Notes: generated from the sequence alone by a model not told the origin. 64,000 bases of DNA from Ceratotherium simum simum (GCF_000283155.1 NW_004454163.1:5960027-6024026), one strand, 5' to 3'; positions 24,225-36,480 are shown, counted from the first letter of the stretch. Numbers and translations: made by a program.

Positions 24225-24560
24225 CCTGTGGCAGAATTTATGTTGTCACACCCAGTACCGATCCCAGCCTTACTCACTTGCCTGCCCCTATAGGTTGTAA
24301 ATGTTATAGATTGTCTTTTCTAGGATCCCTTGTAAGTATGAGTGACAGTGTGACACAGTTCTAACCACTGAGATGTAGGTGGTTGTCTACTGGAACTGGC
24401 TCTGCTCCCATTCCTTTCATCCTGCTTGATCAACAGCAGAATTAGCAGAGCTGCAGCAGCCATCATGCCACCATGAGGAAAAGACCTAAAGAATCTGAGA
24501 GCTATTACATTCAACATGTTTGAGGAACTAAATCCACACTAGTGACTTCCTGCTTTTAGA
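24225..24560. repeat. Possible LTR-type repeat remnant
   Basis: The phrases gtgacacagttctaaccact, then gagatgtaggtggttgtcta, and cagcagccatcatgccacca resemble blocks seen in widespread mammalian LTR elements of MaLR or similar type. Ends are not defined and no target duplication is visible. Confidence 0.35.
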
Positions 24561-24668
24561 ATCCTTGTTATCTGAATTTTTAGAACTCTATATATGTATA
24601 TAGATTGATATGTCCTCTGTCCTTTAGCCTTTTAAATGTCATGGTGTAACTTCATCATCAGAAGTACT

Positions 24669-24699
24669 TATTCATTCATTCATTCATTATTCATTAAGT
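24669..24699. repeat. (TTCA)n microsatellite
   Basis: Five to six units of ttca with one interruption; likely the end of a degraded L2 3' terminus, which carries the same tetramer, though no L2 body is visible beside it. Confidence 0.6.
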
Positions 24700-25974
24700 T
24701 ATAGCATATGACTGAAGTCAGCATGCAATATAGCCAGGTAAAATAAATTTTTAATGTTGAGAAATACAAAGCAAAGAGAGTATAATGGTAGAAAAGTAAA
24801 ATAAAACCACAAGAACACTAAATATATCTAAAAGTTTTATATATATTTTTAGAGATTGGACAAAATTTGTCTCAAACTTTCCAGTATGCAGTGCAAAGGG
24901 GTACACAAGATGAATTATACAATTTACAGTGTCCATAGAGAAAAACAAACCAGTTGCTTAGCAAAAGGCCAACTGCTACTGACGAGGAAATGATAGAGAC
25001 ATTTTCCCCATGGCTAGTCACAAAGTGGTCATTGTGTACTGTAAAGAATAACATCTTCAGCTGTCTTCATACAGTAACATGTTTTATAGGTTTTTTTCCT
25101 TGGACTGTCTCTTAATATAAGCTGATGTTATCTTGCCAAATTGCACTTTAACAAAAACAACTTTATAAGTCCCCAGTCTGATGCAATATAAATTCATGAT
25201 TCTCTGAAAGTCTTGTTTAATCCAGGGTAGAGTTGAGAATATTTAGAAAAATGGAATGTGATAATGTGTTTCAGAAAGTCTTTCTTCAGTAGTTTCAACC
25301 AAAGTGTTGGTAGCTATCGAGAAACACTGAGTCAGAACATATTTTTAATAAATGTAATTATGGGGCCTCTCCTGGATTCTCTGAAAAGATAGATACGATA
25401 GCATGTTCTTTTCACTCTATGAGATTATAAATGAAGGCAAGAGCTGTGTAGATCACTCTAAGCCACTTTATCCTTGGAAACATACCTGTTGATGGTGGCA
25501 TTTGGTACTCTCGCTCATGGTGGGTGGGGAGTGAGTTGCTCTGCCAGCCCACTGTCTTCCAGGGCAGAGAAAACTCCCACAATGGTCAGTCAAAGCCTGA
25601 TGCCCAGAATGAGGATGTGAACATCTTTATCAAGGCTAATTTATCCTAATTTGAAACTTTAAAGAATGATGACACAATAAAAATAGTAAGTCTTTTAAAT
25701 GGACCATTTACTTAGTCCTCTTGTGTTTATGCTCCATCAATCTAGGTACCTTTCTCCTTCAAGAAAAATGAAATCATTCTGAAATAATGATGAAACAGTG
25801 GTGTATTCATCGCTTGGAAATCTGTCTCCAATGTCACTTTTAGTCTTCTCACAAATACCCTGCCTTTTCTTCAGTTGCCCTATCTCCATTTCCACCCAAA
25901 CCCCCATCTCTACTTTTTATTATATTATCATACATAGAAAAGCAAAATTAGTAATTCTGTACTACCATTACTCC
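24700..25974. other. No gene or repeat recognised
   Basis: AT-rich. A GC-richer stretch at 25490-25600 has no frame of interest. Confidence 0.4.
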
Positions 25975-26205
25975 TAATAATAGCTAAGTTATTGGGGACT
26001 TATTAGATGCCAAAATCTTTTTTAAGCACTTTTCTGTATGTCATTTAACCCATGTGACAATGTTATAAAGAAGAAAACTATTTTTATTCCAATTTTACTG
26101 ATAGAGAAGACTTTTTGAAGTCACACCAAACAGTAGAGCCAAAATTCAAACTCGAGCTATTTGATCCAGCACCCCCACTCTTAACCACTCTGCTCTCTTC
26201 CTTCT
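25975..26205 (+). mobile_element. MIR SINE
   Basis: Full MIR order: taatagctaagttattgggg, aagcacttttctgtatgtca, tccaattttactgatagaga and actcttaaccactctgctct at the 3' end. Confidence 0.85.
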
Positions 26206-26649
26206 AGAAGTCCTGCTGACAGTCAAAGTATAGAACAAAACTTCTTTGTCATTGTTACCAAGGAATCAGCATGGAATGCCTTCTAAAATATCAGCAGCCC
26301 CTGGTCTCCTTCCCTGCTCTCCCCTCACCTCCACTCCCAGAACACAGTCTACAGCATGTTTCAAATGTCCAGTTGGGCATTTCTGTGCAATTATGCAGTA
26401 GCTAAAACTTGGGGAATTTATTTTTCTAATGCTTTAAAATTATAGTGGCTTCCGGATGTGGGATAGAGGTGATCACACAGTCATTTATGGCAAGAGATTA
26501 ATCTGAATGGGAACATGATATTAAAACTGAAGGACACATGAGAAACACAATTTTGCTGGAAGTCTCTACCTCAGCTTTTAAATTTTGTGTTCGACTCTGG
26601 GTATAATTTATGATGCTTTCTTGGAGGCATCAAGACCTAACACTAGTGA
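26206..26649. other. Unclassified
   Basis: No gene or repeat recognised. Confidence 0.4.
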
Positions 26650-26765
26650 GACAAGCAGAGGACTGATATCAGGAGATGAGGACTCTAGTCTAGCTCTCAC
26701 TAGCTGTCTGTGGGACTTTAAGCCGAACTTTGTTTCCTCATCTCTCAGAAACATTCACAACTCTG
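26650..26765 (-). mobile_element. MIR core fragment
   Basis: Reverse MIR core: ctctagtctagctctcacta, gctgtctgtgggacttta and tttgtttcctcatctctcag. Confidence 0.6.
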
Positions 26766-27399
26766 TTAGGACTTCCCATTAGATTAGCATTATGAAGACA
26801 TGATTTAGGAAGCTATTTTTTTTCCTTTGAAAATTTAAAACTATGCTATAAGTAAATGATACCAGAAGTATTTTATCCTTCTTTTTCCTTTCATTGGCAC
26901 ATCCGTTATCCAGGTTATAATTTCTGCTCTTCTTTTTTTTTACTGTCACTTCATTCATTGGGTTACATTCTAAGTAAATTACTCAACTCTGCAAATGCAA
27001 ACACAAAGTGTTTAATAATTAAGACTTTGTAGTCAGAAAGTACAAAGCAGTTTGAATACCTCAGCTAGTTTCAGTCCAGTTTTTGGAATTAATCTAAAAT
27101 TCATTCCTTGTTCTCTGTCCAATCAGGTAAGAATTCTAAACCACTTCTGACTCTGGGTTTCAAGAATTTTTAAAAAGCATCTGAAAAGCCCTGAAACAAA
27201 GAAAGATAATACTTTGTTTCCACATGATTTTTAAATAGCCAAATGGAAGGTTTTTTTCCCCCTTACTGTTAAAAATCCTCTCCCTCGGACTTGAAAAACA
27301 TGAAAATCTTCAGTCAAAAGGTTAAATCCTTTGAATAGAGGGCCTTTCAGGGAAGTGCCTGAGGATCACGAAGAATGAAAATGCCTTCTCAACCGTTTA
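26766..27399. other. Unclassified AT-rich DNA
   Basis: No gene or repeat recognised. Confidence 0.4.
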
Positions 27400-27740
27400 A
27401 TTTAATTCAGCAGGCACTTACTGAGCAACTCCTAGGTGTCCGTTATTGTGAAAGCCCCTCTGGGGAATGCCAAGATGAATGAGACGTGGCACCCGCCTTC
27501 TATTAGCGCACAATCCAGTGGAAGAAAAAGACGCATGCGCACGTTACTCTAAAAAAGGCCAGATTGGGATAATCGTGAAATGGAAACATGCAGGTCTGTG
27601 AGGGAGGAGGGGAAAATAGATTAATTCTGACTAGGGCATTTTAGCAGGCTTCACTGAGGAGGTGGGATCATTTAAGTTGTACCTTGAAAAATGATAAAGG
27701 GGTAGAAGGCCTTTCTAGGCTGAGAGAACTAAATAAGAAA
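27400..27740 (-). mobile_element. L2 3'-end fragment
   Basis: Reverse L2 3' end: ttcagcaggcacttactgag, then a body with gactagggcattttagcagg and cttcactgaggaggtgggat, matching the L2 3' UTR and end of ORF2. Right boundary uncertain. Confidence 0.6.
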
Positions 27741-28019
27741 AGAAATGAAAAAATGGTCCGGGCTCGCGCTCCTTTGAGGAACTGGGCTTTGGGAAGCTGC
27801 TGGAAGGCTCAGTTCAGGATGCTTTACGGACGGCTTGATTGCCAGGCTGCAACTGCGGAAGTTGGAATCCACCATATACAATAGGAAGCAATTGGGAGAT
27901 TTTCTTTTTTTAGCGATTAACACCTTGGAAGGAAGCCTTTATTTTTATGCCCCTCTCCCTAGTTCATGTTACTGCCCCTTCCCTAATGTCATAGAACCTT
28001 ATGCATACCAACAAAAATA

Positions 28020-28140
28020 GTGTGTATCACACTGTGTTAAAATCGCCTCCTCATTTATCTATCACCCTACTAGGCTGTAAGCCCTTTGAGTGTGTGATCC
28101 GTCTGTTTCTATATCATCAGCATCTAGCTAATATGATAGA
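28020..28140 (+). mobile_element. L2 3'-UTR fragment
   Basis: Contains taggctgtaagccctttgag and tctatatcatcagcatctag, diverged forms of the L2 3' UTR. The terminal tgaatgaa tail is missing. Confidence 0.5.
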
Positions 28141-28229
28141 AGGAAAATGATTTTTTTCTTTATGTATATTCATGGAAATAACACATTAAAAAAATTAGAA
28201 TCCATGTGGTCAGCGTTGTGTTTTAAGAA

Positions 28230-28620
28230 GAGAAATTTGGTGACCATGCGTAGGATGGATCCGATGGTCATGAAGTGAAGAGTAGTTAGACACAGGGAGA
28301 GCTTTTGTAGCTTTCCTGGGAGGAAGACAAAAGGGCCAGAAGCAGGATATTGAGAATGCAGTTTGGACAAGATTTGGTGACTTCCTGAGTTTGAGGCTAA
28401 AGGAGAGGGAGTAGAGGGAATGAAGATGTCTTTGAGTATTCTAGCTTGTGTAACAAGGCACTGACTATGCCATTCCTCGATAAGGAATACAATAGAAGGA
28501 GCAGGTCTCAGGGGTACACATGGGAGAGGAAGAGGATAAATTCTATCTTGGATATGGTGAATCTGGGGGTTATCACATCAGTGGCTACTATAGTATTAAG
28601 TCTCTGTCACTTACAGAAAA
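28230..28620 (-). mobile_element. Diverged L2 ORF2-region fragment
   Basis: Reverse sense of L2 ORF2: aggagcaggtctcaggggta, then ttggatatggtgaatctggg. It is close to the L2 3' piece at 27400-27740 and may be part of the same copy, disrupted. Confidence 0.4.
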
Positions 28621-28664
28621 TGAAATCAAAGATAAGCAATAGAATTTAACCACCAAAATAATTG

Positions 28665-28890
28665 TTTATTTACCTGTAACGTGCCAGATGCTTTTCCAAG
28701 CACTTTACATTTGTATAAACTCATTTCATCCTTAAATAATCCAATAAGTTGAGTATTATTATTACCCATCTTTTACAGATAAGGAAATGGAGGCCAGCAG
28801 AAGTTATATAATTTGCCCAAATTCATGCAGCGGCTAAGTGTTAGAGCCAAGATTAAAATCCACATAGACTAACCCAAGGGGTTGAGCTCT
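28665..28890 (+). mobile_element. MIR SINE, nearly complete
   Basis: Contains gtgccagatgcttttccaag, cactttacatttgtataaac, acagataaggaaatggaggc and attcatgcagcggctaagtg in order. Confidence 0.9.
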
Positions 28891-29380
28891 ACACCACTTT
28901 ATAATACCATAATGCAGGAATGAAGGACACTTTTGCTGGTGAAATAATGTAGAAGACTTTGGGAGATGAGCAAAATGATAGGCTTTTGTTCTTCCAAAAT
29001 CTGGCTGTCAAAAATAGACTCACGATGTCATTGATCAAAATGCACAGAGTGGGAGATGATGATGCCTGCCAAGTGTCATGGTCCCTGTGTCTGCTGTCTT
29101 CCACGCTGATTAAGTATCAGCAATAACCTCTGCTAAGTCTGGTTAGTAGCTCTCAAATGTGTGTAACTGGGACCAGAGGGCAACCATCCTCCAATAAGAA
29201 TGGCTAAAACAACCTTTCAGTCCACCTCTCTGCAGGAAGATCTTCAGAGACTTGAGTTGATGTGTTGCGATTTAGTGACTCATTTGCAGTGTGTATTATC
29301 AAGGGAAAAAAATATACACAGAAATAATTATAGTGAGAGAGAAAGAGAAATCTGAAAATGTACATGGAATTTGCCTAAAC
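28891..29380. other. Unclassified
   Basis: No gene or repeat recognised. Confidence 0.4.
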
Positions 29381-29491
29381 CATACATGTTCAATATGTAA
29401 ATATCTGTTCAATACATGTTCAATATGTAAATATATGAATACATGTCCAGTATGTAAATATATGAATGCATGTTCCATATGTAAATATCTG
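29381..29491 (+). repeat. 27-bp minisatellite, four units
   Basis: Units at 29381-29407, 29411-29437, 29438-29464 and 29465-29491. The common core is acatgttcaatatgtaaata. A three-base ttc separates units 1 and 2; units 2-4 abut. Because 27 is divisible by three, one plus-strand frame (29291-29515) reads a nine-residue repeat close to NTCSICKYM. I see no gene structure around it. Confidence 0.9.
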
Positions 29492-30729
29492 ACTCCTTTC
29501 TGGACATTATATTAAAAGATCTTGGTTGTGGCACTTCATACTACAGATGAAAGTCTGATGACAGTTGTTCTAAAAATAAGCCAGAGCTTTAGCTTTTCTG
29601 TGTTCCTTAAATTTGGTGAGACATATTTGTTTGGATTTTGCAGGAGCAATTTAAATGGCTTTGAGAAATGAGTGAATTTTAAAGAGAATAAAAATTTCCT
29701 TGGTTATCAATCTTCTAAGACCTTAACCATTTGAAACTCAGTTTCTTTAGCTCAGAATGGGAACAGAAGGGACTTCAAAAACTCATCCTCTATTACAGAA
29801 TTAATTAGTGTTTTAAAAAAATCTTTTTCTTCTAGAGAAAGGCTTCAAATATAAGGCATTGTTGAGTCCCAACAATTTACGCCTAGGTAAGGAAGCAAAC
29901 TAGATGGAGACCACATCAGCTCAACACTTTCCTTGCCGGTACAGCCAGAACAATAAGATCTGTTAAATGTATTCACACAGAAGTGCTAGGAAAAAATATA
30001 TTATCCCTTCTAAGGGTATTTGAATATTAGAAGAGGGCCAAGAATGGATTAATTCCTTTCCTTCCTGCCACTTCCCTTCTCTCCATCCCCCTTGTGAATA
30101 TTTGAGAGCCCTTAGGTTGAGATATTGGTGTTGGCACTGGTTATATAACAATGATCAGATCAGTCATGTTGCAACCCCTCCTCTCCTACCTCCCCACCAA
30201 AATTTGTATTCTTATTAGCATGTTTCAGGAAGCGGAATTTCAGCCATCTCCAATGGGAGGACTGAAGTTTTCTTAATACCCTTTGAATTTTAACCATTTA
30301 TAAGCAACAGATGTTTCATGTGAGGCATTATGCAAAAAGCTGTCCTTTATTTTAATCTAGAGCATCCAATAGATGAAGACTCTCCCAAGATATGTTTCTG
30401 TAATTAACTATCCATAATTAAAAGGGAAAGTGAAAATAATGGTAATTGACTCTAATATCAGTTACAGCAAAATAATCGTATGGTTGTATATGTCAGTGTT
30501 TCCAGAATTGACTTTTCCATTTTATTCCTATATCCTTTTATTCTCAAACTTCTTTCATCACTTTCCTCTTGGCTACAAGCAAATCTTAAGGGCTAAGGAT
30601 TAAATATTACTGGTCACAAAATCAATCACCAAAAGAACTGCCAGCTTCAGAATTAACTGCTTGCCCACTTTCTGTTTTCTCTATTCCACCCGCCCTGATT
30701 CCCTTTCTCAATTACTGAGGACAGTGTGG
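29492..30729. other. Unclassified AT-rich DNA
   Basis: No gene or repeat recognised in about 1.2 kb. Confidence 0.4.
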
Positions 30730-30875
30730 TGTTCTAAAAAGATTACCCAAAGAGCTGTCACTGGTTTTGAGGTTTGCTCCATGTTCAGCCACTAACTAGC
30801 AGTTGATATTTGTCATATCCCTTGGTTCTCAGTTTCTTTGTGTGTTAAATGAAGAGGTTGCATTAGGTAACTCTG
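30730..30875 (-). mobile_element. MIR-type SINE, diverged
   Basis: Reverse MIR-like series: agctgtcactggttttgagg, ttcagccactaactagcagt, tcagtttctttgtgtgttaa. Boundaries are approximate. Confidence 0.5.
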
Positions 30876-32189
30876 AATTTGCTTCCAGCTTTAAATCACT
30901 CATTCTTTGTTTCTCTGGAGTCAGGCAAAAACTAACCTCATTGAACCCCATCCTTCATCTTTTCTGGTTAAGTGGCTAATCTGACCTCTGATCTGAGTAA
31001 CGCCAATCCTTAAGCCTATCAAACCCAAAACCCTTCTTCAAAACAAATATTTTGTCATGCCTTATACTCTCCTGAAATAAAATTCACAGATAATGCAACC
31101 TTATTTATACACAACTAAAACAAAATATCAATATAATCCCCTAAGTGAAAACCTAAAGGAGAAATTAAAGGAAGATAATTTAGAATAAAATAATATGTAT
31201 TTCACATGTAAGTGCTCAGACCTCACTACATAAAAAACATAATGAAATATTAAGATGCTTGCAGTTGGTCAAAAACTCACAGAGAGTGACAGCTACAAGT
31301 ACAGATTGTGATACATCTGTGTTGATACAGACATATTGTATTGATGACTCAAATAGTGCTGGTGGCATTGTTGTTGGTGATATGATTTTCCAGAATGATG
31401 AACAACACTTGGTAAATTTCCAAAAAAAAAATACAATCTTCCCTCAATTCCTATGGTAACTATAAAAAAACTACTTTGTGTTTTTCTTTTAGATTGGAGG
31501 CTCAGGAAATGGTAAACAGGTTTTTCACTTATACGAATATCCCAAGGGATATTTAAAGGTCTTGCAAGACTTGAGACAAATTCTTCCCATGAGGAAGTGA
31601 GCCAAGTGTGTTGCAAGACATCCTTGACCTCTACTTACCGTATAGTAAGAGTTGCTCTCACCTGTTCTGAGCACCACTGGAATAGATGAATAGACTCACT
31701 ATTTTTCTTTAGATCAGAGCAAAATTTTTATTTGGTTTAAAGTACTTTCATGATACTGAGCTTCATATTTATTTTACTAGAGTTTTGGCATTAGCTTACT
31801 TTGAGCCATCTAAGCAGACGGGAATGTGGACTATCTTTTAAGCTTTTGTGTCCTTAATGTCTAACATATTAAAAGATCAAAAATATTTGATGATTAAAAG
31901 TAAAGAGAGAAGGGAAGGAATATATCTTCCAGCCTTTATATATGTGTCCTATTAAGACAAAGGTAACCAACAACCACCACAAACTTGTTGAGTTACAATT
32001 GAATGGACTAAAGTACTATTATTTATAAACAAAAGGGAATATGAAAAAGGAAATATATAGTAATATAGGATTGGGAAAGATATATTTAGAATGATAGGCC
32101 AAGATAAACATTTTGTGGATGAGGAAAAGAAAACATAATCTTTTTCTTAATGGAAAAGTAAAGTTTTTGCAGATATATGCCTGCAGCAT
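30876..32189. other. Unclassified AT-rich DNA
   Basis: Overlapping frames at 31259-31459 (+) and 31293-31616 (-) have no domain. No gene is supported. Confidence 0.4.
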
Positions 32190-32405
32190 TAACAATAGCT
32201 GCTAACACTTAAATGGTGTTGACTACGTGCCAGACACTGTTCTAAGTGCTTTATACTTGTTAAATCATTTCATCTTCACAACAATCCCCATTTTACAGAA
32301 AACTGAGGTATAAAGATGCTTAATACATTGTCCAATGTCATACAACTGAAGTGAAAGAGCTGGAGTTTGAAGCTACGTAGTCTGATACCATATCTATATT
32401 TTCAA
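32190..32405 (+). mobile_element. MIR SINE, nearly complete
   Basis: Contains aatagctgctaacacttaaa, acgtgccagacactgttcta, tttacagaaaactgaggtat and atgtcatacaactgaagtga. Confidence 0.9.
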
Positions 32406-32639
32406 CCAGTCTTCTATGGTATTGAGACTTATGTGCCAGTTGCTTAAAATAGGAATTTAAAATAATAATATTTTTGCTGAGTAAAGTAGTGTTACTATTA
32501 TAATGCTATGAAAGATTTAAAATAATGTGATTGAGAGAATAAAAGGTCAGGGCAATTCTTAGTTGTGAGACACTGTCCCACGCACATGGGCAGGACACCA
32601 AGCATTTTTGATTTCTGCCCACTAAATACCAGAATTCTG

Positions 32640-33645
32640 TATTTTAATTATACAAATAGCACATGAATGCATTCTCATGATGAAAATTTAAAAGACAGAA
32701 GTTTATAGGGTGAAATCGTCTTCCTTCACTCCTCTAACAATTTCTCTCTTCCTCAAAAATAACAGTTGGGGATGTTTCTTTCTGCTCCTTTCTCTAAGAA
32801 TTTATGAATACACACACACGCACTCACACACGTAATTTACTTACATGAAATGGCTGTGAAGTACATACATTTTTTCACTTCCTTCCTTCATTTATTCTGG
32901 TGATTTTCTCATACCCGAATATATGAACCTTTCTAAGTTTTAATAGTTGCTTAATAAACCATAAATATATACTTGAAATTTGTAAAAATCATTCTCCTAT
33001 TGTTAGATATATTACTTGATTCTAATTTTTTAAACCAAAAAAAAGTGAATTTGTCTTCCTTGGACAAACATCTACATGTTCATTGCCAACTTTCTTTTTT
33101 TTTAGAATAGATTCTTGGAAGTGGAATTTCACTGATACTATCAACCTTTCCTCTAAAACAGTTTTCCCAAGTAAACTTGCATTAAGAGATGAGTGTGCCT
33201 GCCATGTTCTGACTCCCAGGCCGTCAATGAATATTACTGATGTTTTTTATTATTTTGACAGTCTGATCTGTGCAAAGTGATAGCTCATTGTTTTAAATTG
33301 CATTTACTAGTGACATTTAGCATCTTTTCATTGCTTTTTGGCTATTTGTATTTCCTTTTTATAGATATCCCTTTTGTTCTATTAAATTATTTTTTTCTCA
33401 ATGTGGCATTTATTTCTTACTTTTCTTTACTGTCCTTTTGGTAAAATTTGAATTTCTAAATAGCAAATTTGTCGATCTTTTCCTTTATGGATTCTGGGTT
33501 TGGTGTCTTTTTTTAAGGAAGGTCTTCCCTACCCCAAGATGTAATCATATAATTATGTATTGTTTTATGATGCTTCTGTAGATTTAAGTTTAGGTGTTCA
33601 GACCATATGGAATTCATTTTTGTATGGGGTAAATATTGTCTAAAT
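32640..33645 (-). mobile_element. Old L1 3'-end fragment
   Basis: Reverse L1: the left part holds a 3' UTR of L1ME-like type (agcacatgaatgcattctca, with a CA-rich run at 32811-32833). The right part holds ORF2 C-terminal sequence (gtgatagctcattgtttt at about 33280, ggaaggtcttccctacccca at about 33519). Stops and indels break every frame. The subfamily is a guess. Confidence 0.7.
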
Positions 33646-33649
33646 AATA

Positions 33650-33860
33650 CCAGTAAACATTTATAGGATATCTACAATACACCAGGCATTGGGCTAAGTG
33701 TTTTTACTGGATTACCAAATTTAATCCTCCCAACATTCGTACAAGATAGTTATTTTCTTACTAACTGCATATGAAGAAATTGAAACCCAGGTTATTAACT
33801 TGCTTAGGGTCATAAAAGTCAATGAGAAAACTGTGATTTGAACGCAAGCAGGCTGACTGC
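33650..33860 (+). mobile_element. MIR SINE
   Basis: Contains aataccagtaaacatttata, tacaccaggcattgggctaa, aatttaatcctcccaacatt and cttgcttagggtcataaaag, ending at a diverged 3' end directly before copy B of the duplicated sequence. Confidence 0.85.
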
Positions 33861-33863
33861 ATA

Positions 33864-34060
33864 GAAATTCTAGCGGTCAGAATTCACTCCACGGTGGATA
33901 TTTAAGGACTTTAAAAGCTGCTCTTAATTCTCACAGTATTTTATTAGGATGAAGGATCAATTTCCACTTTTTAAGGAAATCTTCTGTGATTATATGATCT
34001 TTGTTCTAATTCTACACCAGTTTAGAGAGATGGAATTTGGGACCCAGGATATATGTAAAA
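33864..34060 (+). repeat. Copy B of the two-copy ~190-bp sequence
   Basis: Aligns along its length with 10684-10878. Differences are mostly substitutions, with a few indels such as one near 33971-33983. A plus-strand MER5A follows at 34061, as in copy A. MIR sequence lies upstream of both copies, 6 bases away here and about 85 bases away in copy A. Confidence 0.75.
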
Positions 34061-34236
34061 CAGTGGTTCCTAAACTTGAGCAGGCTTCACAATCCCCTGG
34101 ATGGCTTATTAAAACGGACATTGGGGGGCCCCATACCAGAGTGTCTGGGATTCAGTAGGTCTGGGTTAGGGCCTGAGAATTTACATTTCTAACAAGTTGC
34201 CAGGAGCTGGAGAGGCTGCTGACTCAGAATAAACCA
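34061..34236 (+). mobile_element. MER5A hAT element, diverged 3' end
   Basis: Begins cagtggttcctaaacttgag, then cttcacaatcccctggatgg, ttcagtaggtctgggttagg and tttacatttctaacaagttg. The inverted 3' terminus is not recognisable. Confidence 0.85.
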
Positions 34237-34301
34237 TGTGTAGTGTCTTAATAAATAATTGAGTCGTGCAAACACAGTTCTTGGAACACTCTGTCCTTTC
34301 T

Positions 34302-34404
34302 CTTTTTTTTTTTTTTTTTTAAAGATTTTATTTATTCAGTTTTTTCCCCCCAAAGCCCCAGTAGATAGTTGTATGTCATAGGTTCACATCCTTCTAGTTG
34401 CTGT
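34302..34404 (-). mobile_element. 5'-truncated ERE SINE
   Basis: Only the 3' portion is present: a T-tract (34303-34320), attttatttattcag, then ccccaaagccccagtagata and ttgtatgtcat, breaking off after ttctagttgctgt. The tRNA-like head with boxes A and B is absent. A perfect 15-base target duplication, cactctgtcctttct, lies at 34287-34301 and 34405-34419. The truncation therefore happened at integration. Confidence 0.95.
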
Positions 34405-34419
34405 CACTCTGTCCTTTCT

Positions 34420-36115
34420 TAACTGATCCAAAATGCCACTGCTTTCTATAAACTAAATTTCTACATGTATATGGATCTCTTTTTCAACTCTCTTGCATTC
34501 TGTTAATGTGTTTGTCTATTTTAAAACCAGCACTACACTATCTTAATCACTATATCTTTGTAGTACATCAGTATTGGTGTCTGAAGGGAGAAACTCCCCT
34601 CTATAAATGGGAAGTTCTCTTTCAAAATAATTGAGGTTATTCTAGGCTATTTTGTCTTTTAGATAATCTAGAGAATTATCTTCTCAAATTCCATTATGAG
34701 TTTTTAATTGGGATTGCATCAAATTCACAAATAAACATGGATGTACTAATATTTTTCCAATATGGTATCCAGAAAAATTGTATGTCTTTCTCCATATATT
34801 CTGGTCTTCTTGTATTTCTGTCAAAAGAGTTTAAAGGTCTACTTCATAGAAGTCCTTAACATTTCATGTTTGGTTTGTTTATACGTATTTTATATATTTC
34901 TTGAACTACTGAAGGGATTTATTTTACTTTTACATTTTAATTGATTATTTCTGGTGTAAAGCTATTGATTTTTAAAATACTGATCTTACTTTCTTATTAG
35001 TTTTGTTCTATAGTTATCTTGTGTTTTTTTTGTCAACCATATTATCGGTAAACAAGAATTTTTAAAAATATTTTCTCCTCCTTTTCCAGTAGCCTAACTG
35101 TCCACTAAAGTGGACAGAATTTCCACTTATTATCAAGTAGTAGTGATGGTAATGGGCAGTTTTAACATTTTCTTGATTATAAGAGGAATTTTTCCGATGT
35201 TTCATCAGTGACTATAATGTTTGCTGTTGATTTCTTATAGATAGACTTTTTCACAGGAAGTGTCTTCTATTCATAGGTTATAGAGAGTTTATGTCAGGAA
35301 TTGGTGTTATATTTTATCAGATAGTTTTGTTTTGTTTTTGTGAGGAAGATTAGCCCTGAGCTAACACCTCTTGCCAATCTTCCCCTTTTTGCTGAGGAAG
35401 ATTGGCCCTGGGCTAACATCCATACCCATCTTCCTCTGCTTTATATGTAAGGGACACTTGCCACAGCATGGCTTGATAAGGGGTGGGTAGGTCCACACCA
35501 GGATCCGAACCTGCGAACCCTGAGCCGCCGCAGCGGAGCGCGCAAACTTAACCACTACACCACCAGGCCAGCCCTGAGATAAGTTTTTTTTTTTAACAGC
35601 TGAAAAATTATCATTATTACCATAGGGAGACTTCCTATTTAATCTATTAATATTATTTCAAGCTATTAATTTATATACTGTTGTTAACTATCCTGTTAAC
35701 TATACTATTTTGGTATTCCTGGAAAAAGCCTGCTTCCTTAGTATGTTTGATCTCCTAATATATAACTGAATTTCATATGCTAATATTATATTTGATTCTT
35801 ACGGTTATGTGCATAATTTATATTATGCTATTGTTTTCTCTACTGTTCTTCATCTGTTTTTGAAACTACTATCATGATAAGACACTCTTTTTCAATGCTT
35901 TGGAACTGTTTATTTCATATAGAGAGTATTTATTTGTTTCTGGAACTTCACCTTGAAAACTATCTGGATTTATGAATTTTTAGGTACAGAGTTTTCTCTG
36001 GCTTGCAGCTTCTTCTGTGGGTATTAAACTATTGAAGTTTTCCCTTTGAACACTGCTTTAATCATATCCCATACGTTTGAATATGTACTATTCCCACAAT
36101 GATTCATCTCGACAG
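34420..36115 (-). mobile_element. L1 ORF2-region segment, split by an ERE
   Basis: Reverse L1 ORF2: actatatctttgtagtacat (about 34550), aattgggattgcatcaaatt (about 34707), and ctgctttaatcatatcccat at about 36053. It is interrupted by the ERE at 35337-35575. All frames are broken. Confidence 0.75.
35337..35575 (-). mobile_element. ERE SINE, doubled-tail type
   Basis: Two tail modules (gaggaagattagccctgag at 35342, then gaggaagattggccctggg at 35394), the box B equivalent ggatccgaacc at 35501-35511, and the head ending ccaggccagcc. Flanks cagatagttttgtttt and tgagataagttttttt form an imperfect target duplication inside the L1. Confidence 0.9.
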
Positions 36116-36480
36116 CAAGAATATTTACATTTTTTCGACTGAGCACCTTTGGGCGACCAGACACGTAAAATATTGTAGAAGGTAAAGCCAAGGAGGCCCC
36201 TGCTCAGCTGGAGCTTACATTCTAGTAGGAGGAGGTGAGGCTAAAGAAGTAGACACATGCCCAAGTAGGATGATATGAGATGATGGTAAGTGCTGTGAAG
36301 GGAATGCACCAGAGAGATGTGATGGGGGACAGTAATGTGGCTACCTTAGATTGATACTCTGAGGAGGGGATAACGTAGCTATGAACTGAATGAGGAAAAG
36401 GAGCCAGTCCTACAGGATCTAAGAGAAAAGAGCTGCGGACAGAGGAACAACATGGTGGTTGTTGGTAGTGACATAACCAA
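36115..36480 (-). mobile_element. L2 3'-region fragment between two L1 segments
   Basis: Reverse L2: tggagcttacattctagtag at about 36209, followed by gatgatggtaagtgctgtga. The tgaatgaatgaa end is missing. L1 sequence adjoins on the left, and L1 resumes on the right from about 36690. Confidence 0.6.

Noticed and set aside
29381..29491. CRISPR-like direct repeats
   Set aside because: Units abut without unique spacers, and the genome is mammalian.
29291..29515. Possible small cysteine-rich zinc-binding protein (repeated CxxC)
   Set aside because: Explained by a 27-bp tandem repeat; no start context, flanking gene structure or histidine/cysteine partner pattern of a known zinc finger.
33635..33660. 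Target duplication for the L1 at 32640-33645 (ctaaatacc against ctaaataatacc)
   Set aside because: The second copy overlaps the start of a MIR and has a three-base indel, so the match is not convincing.
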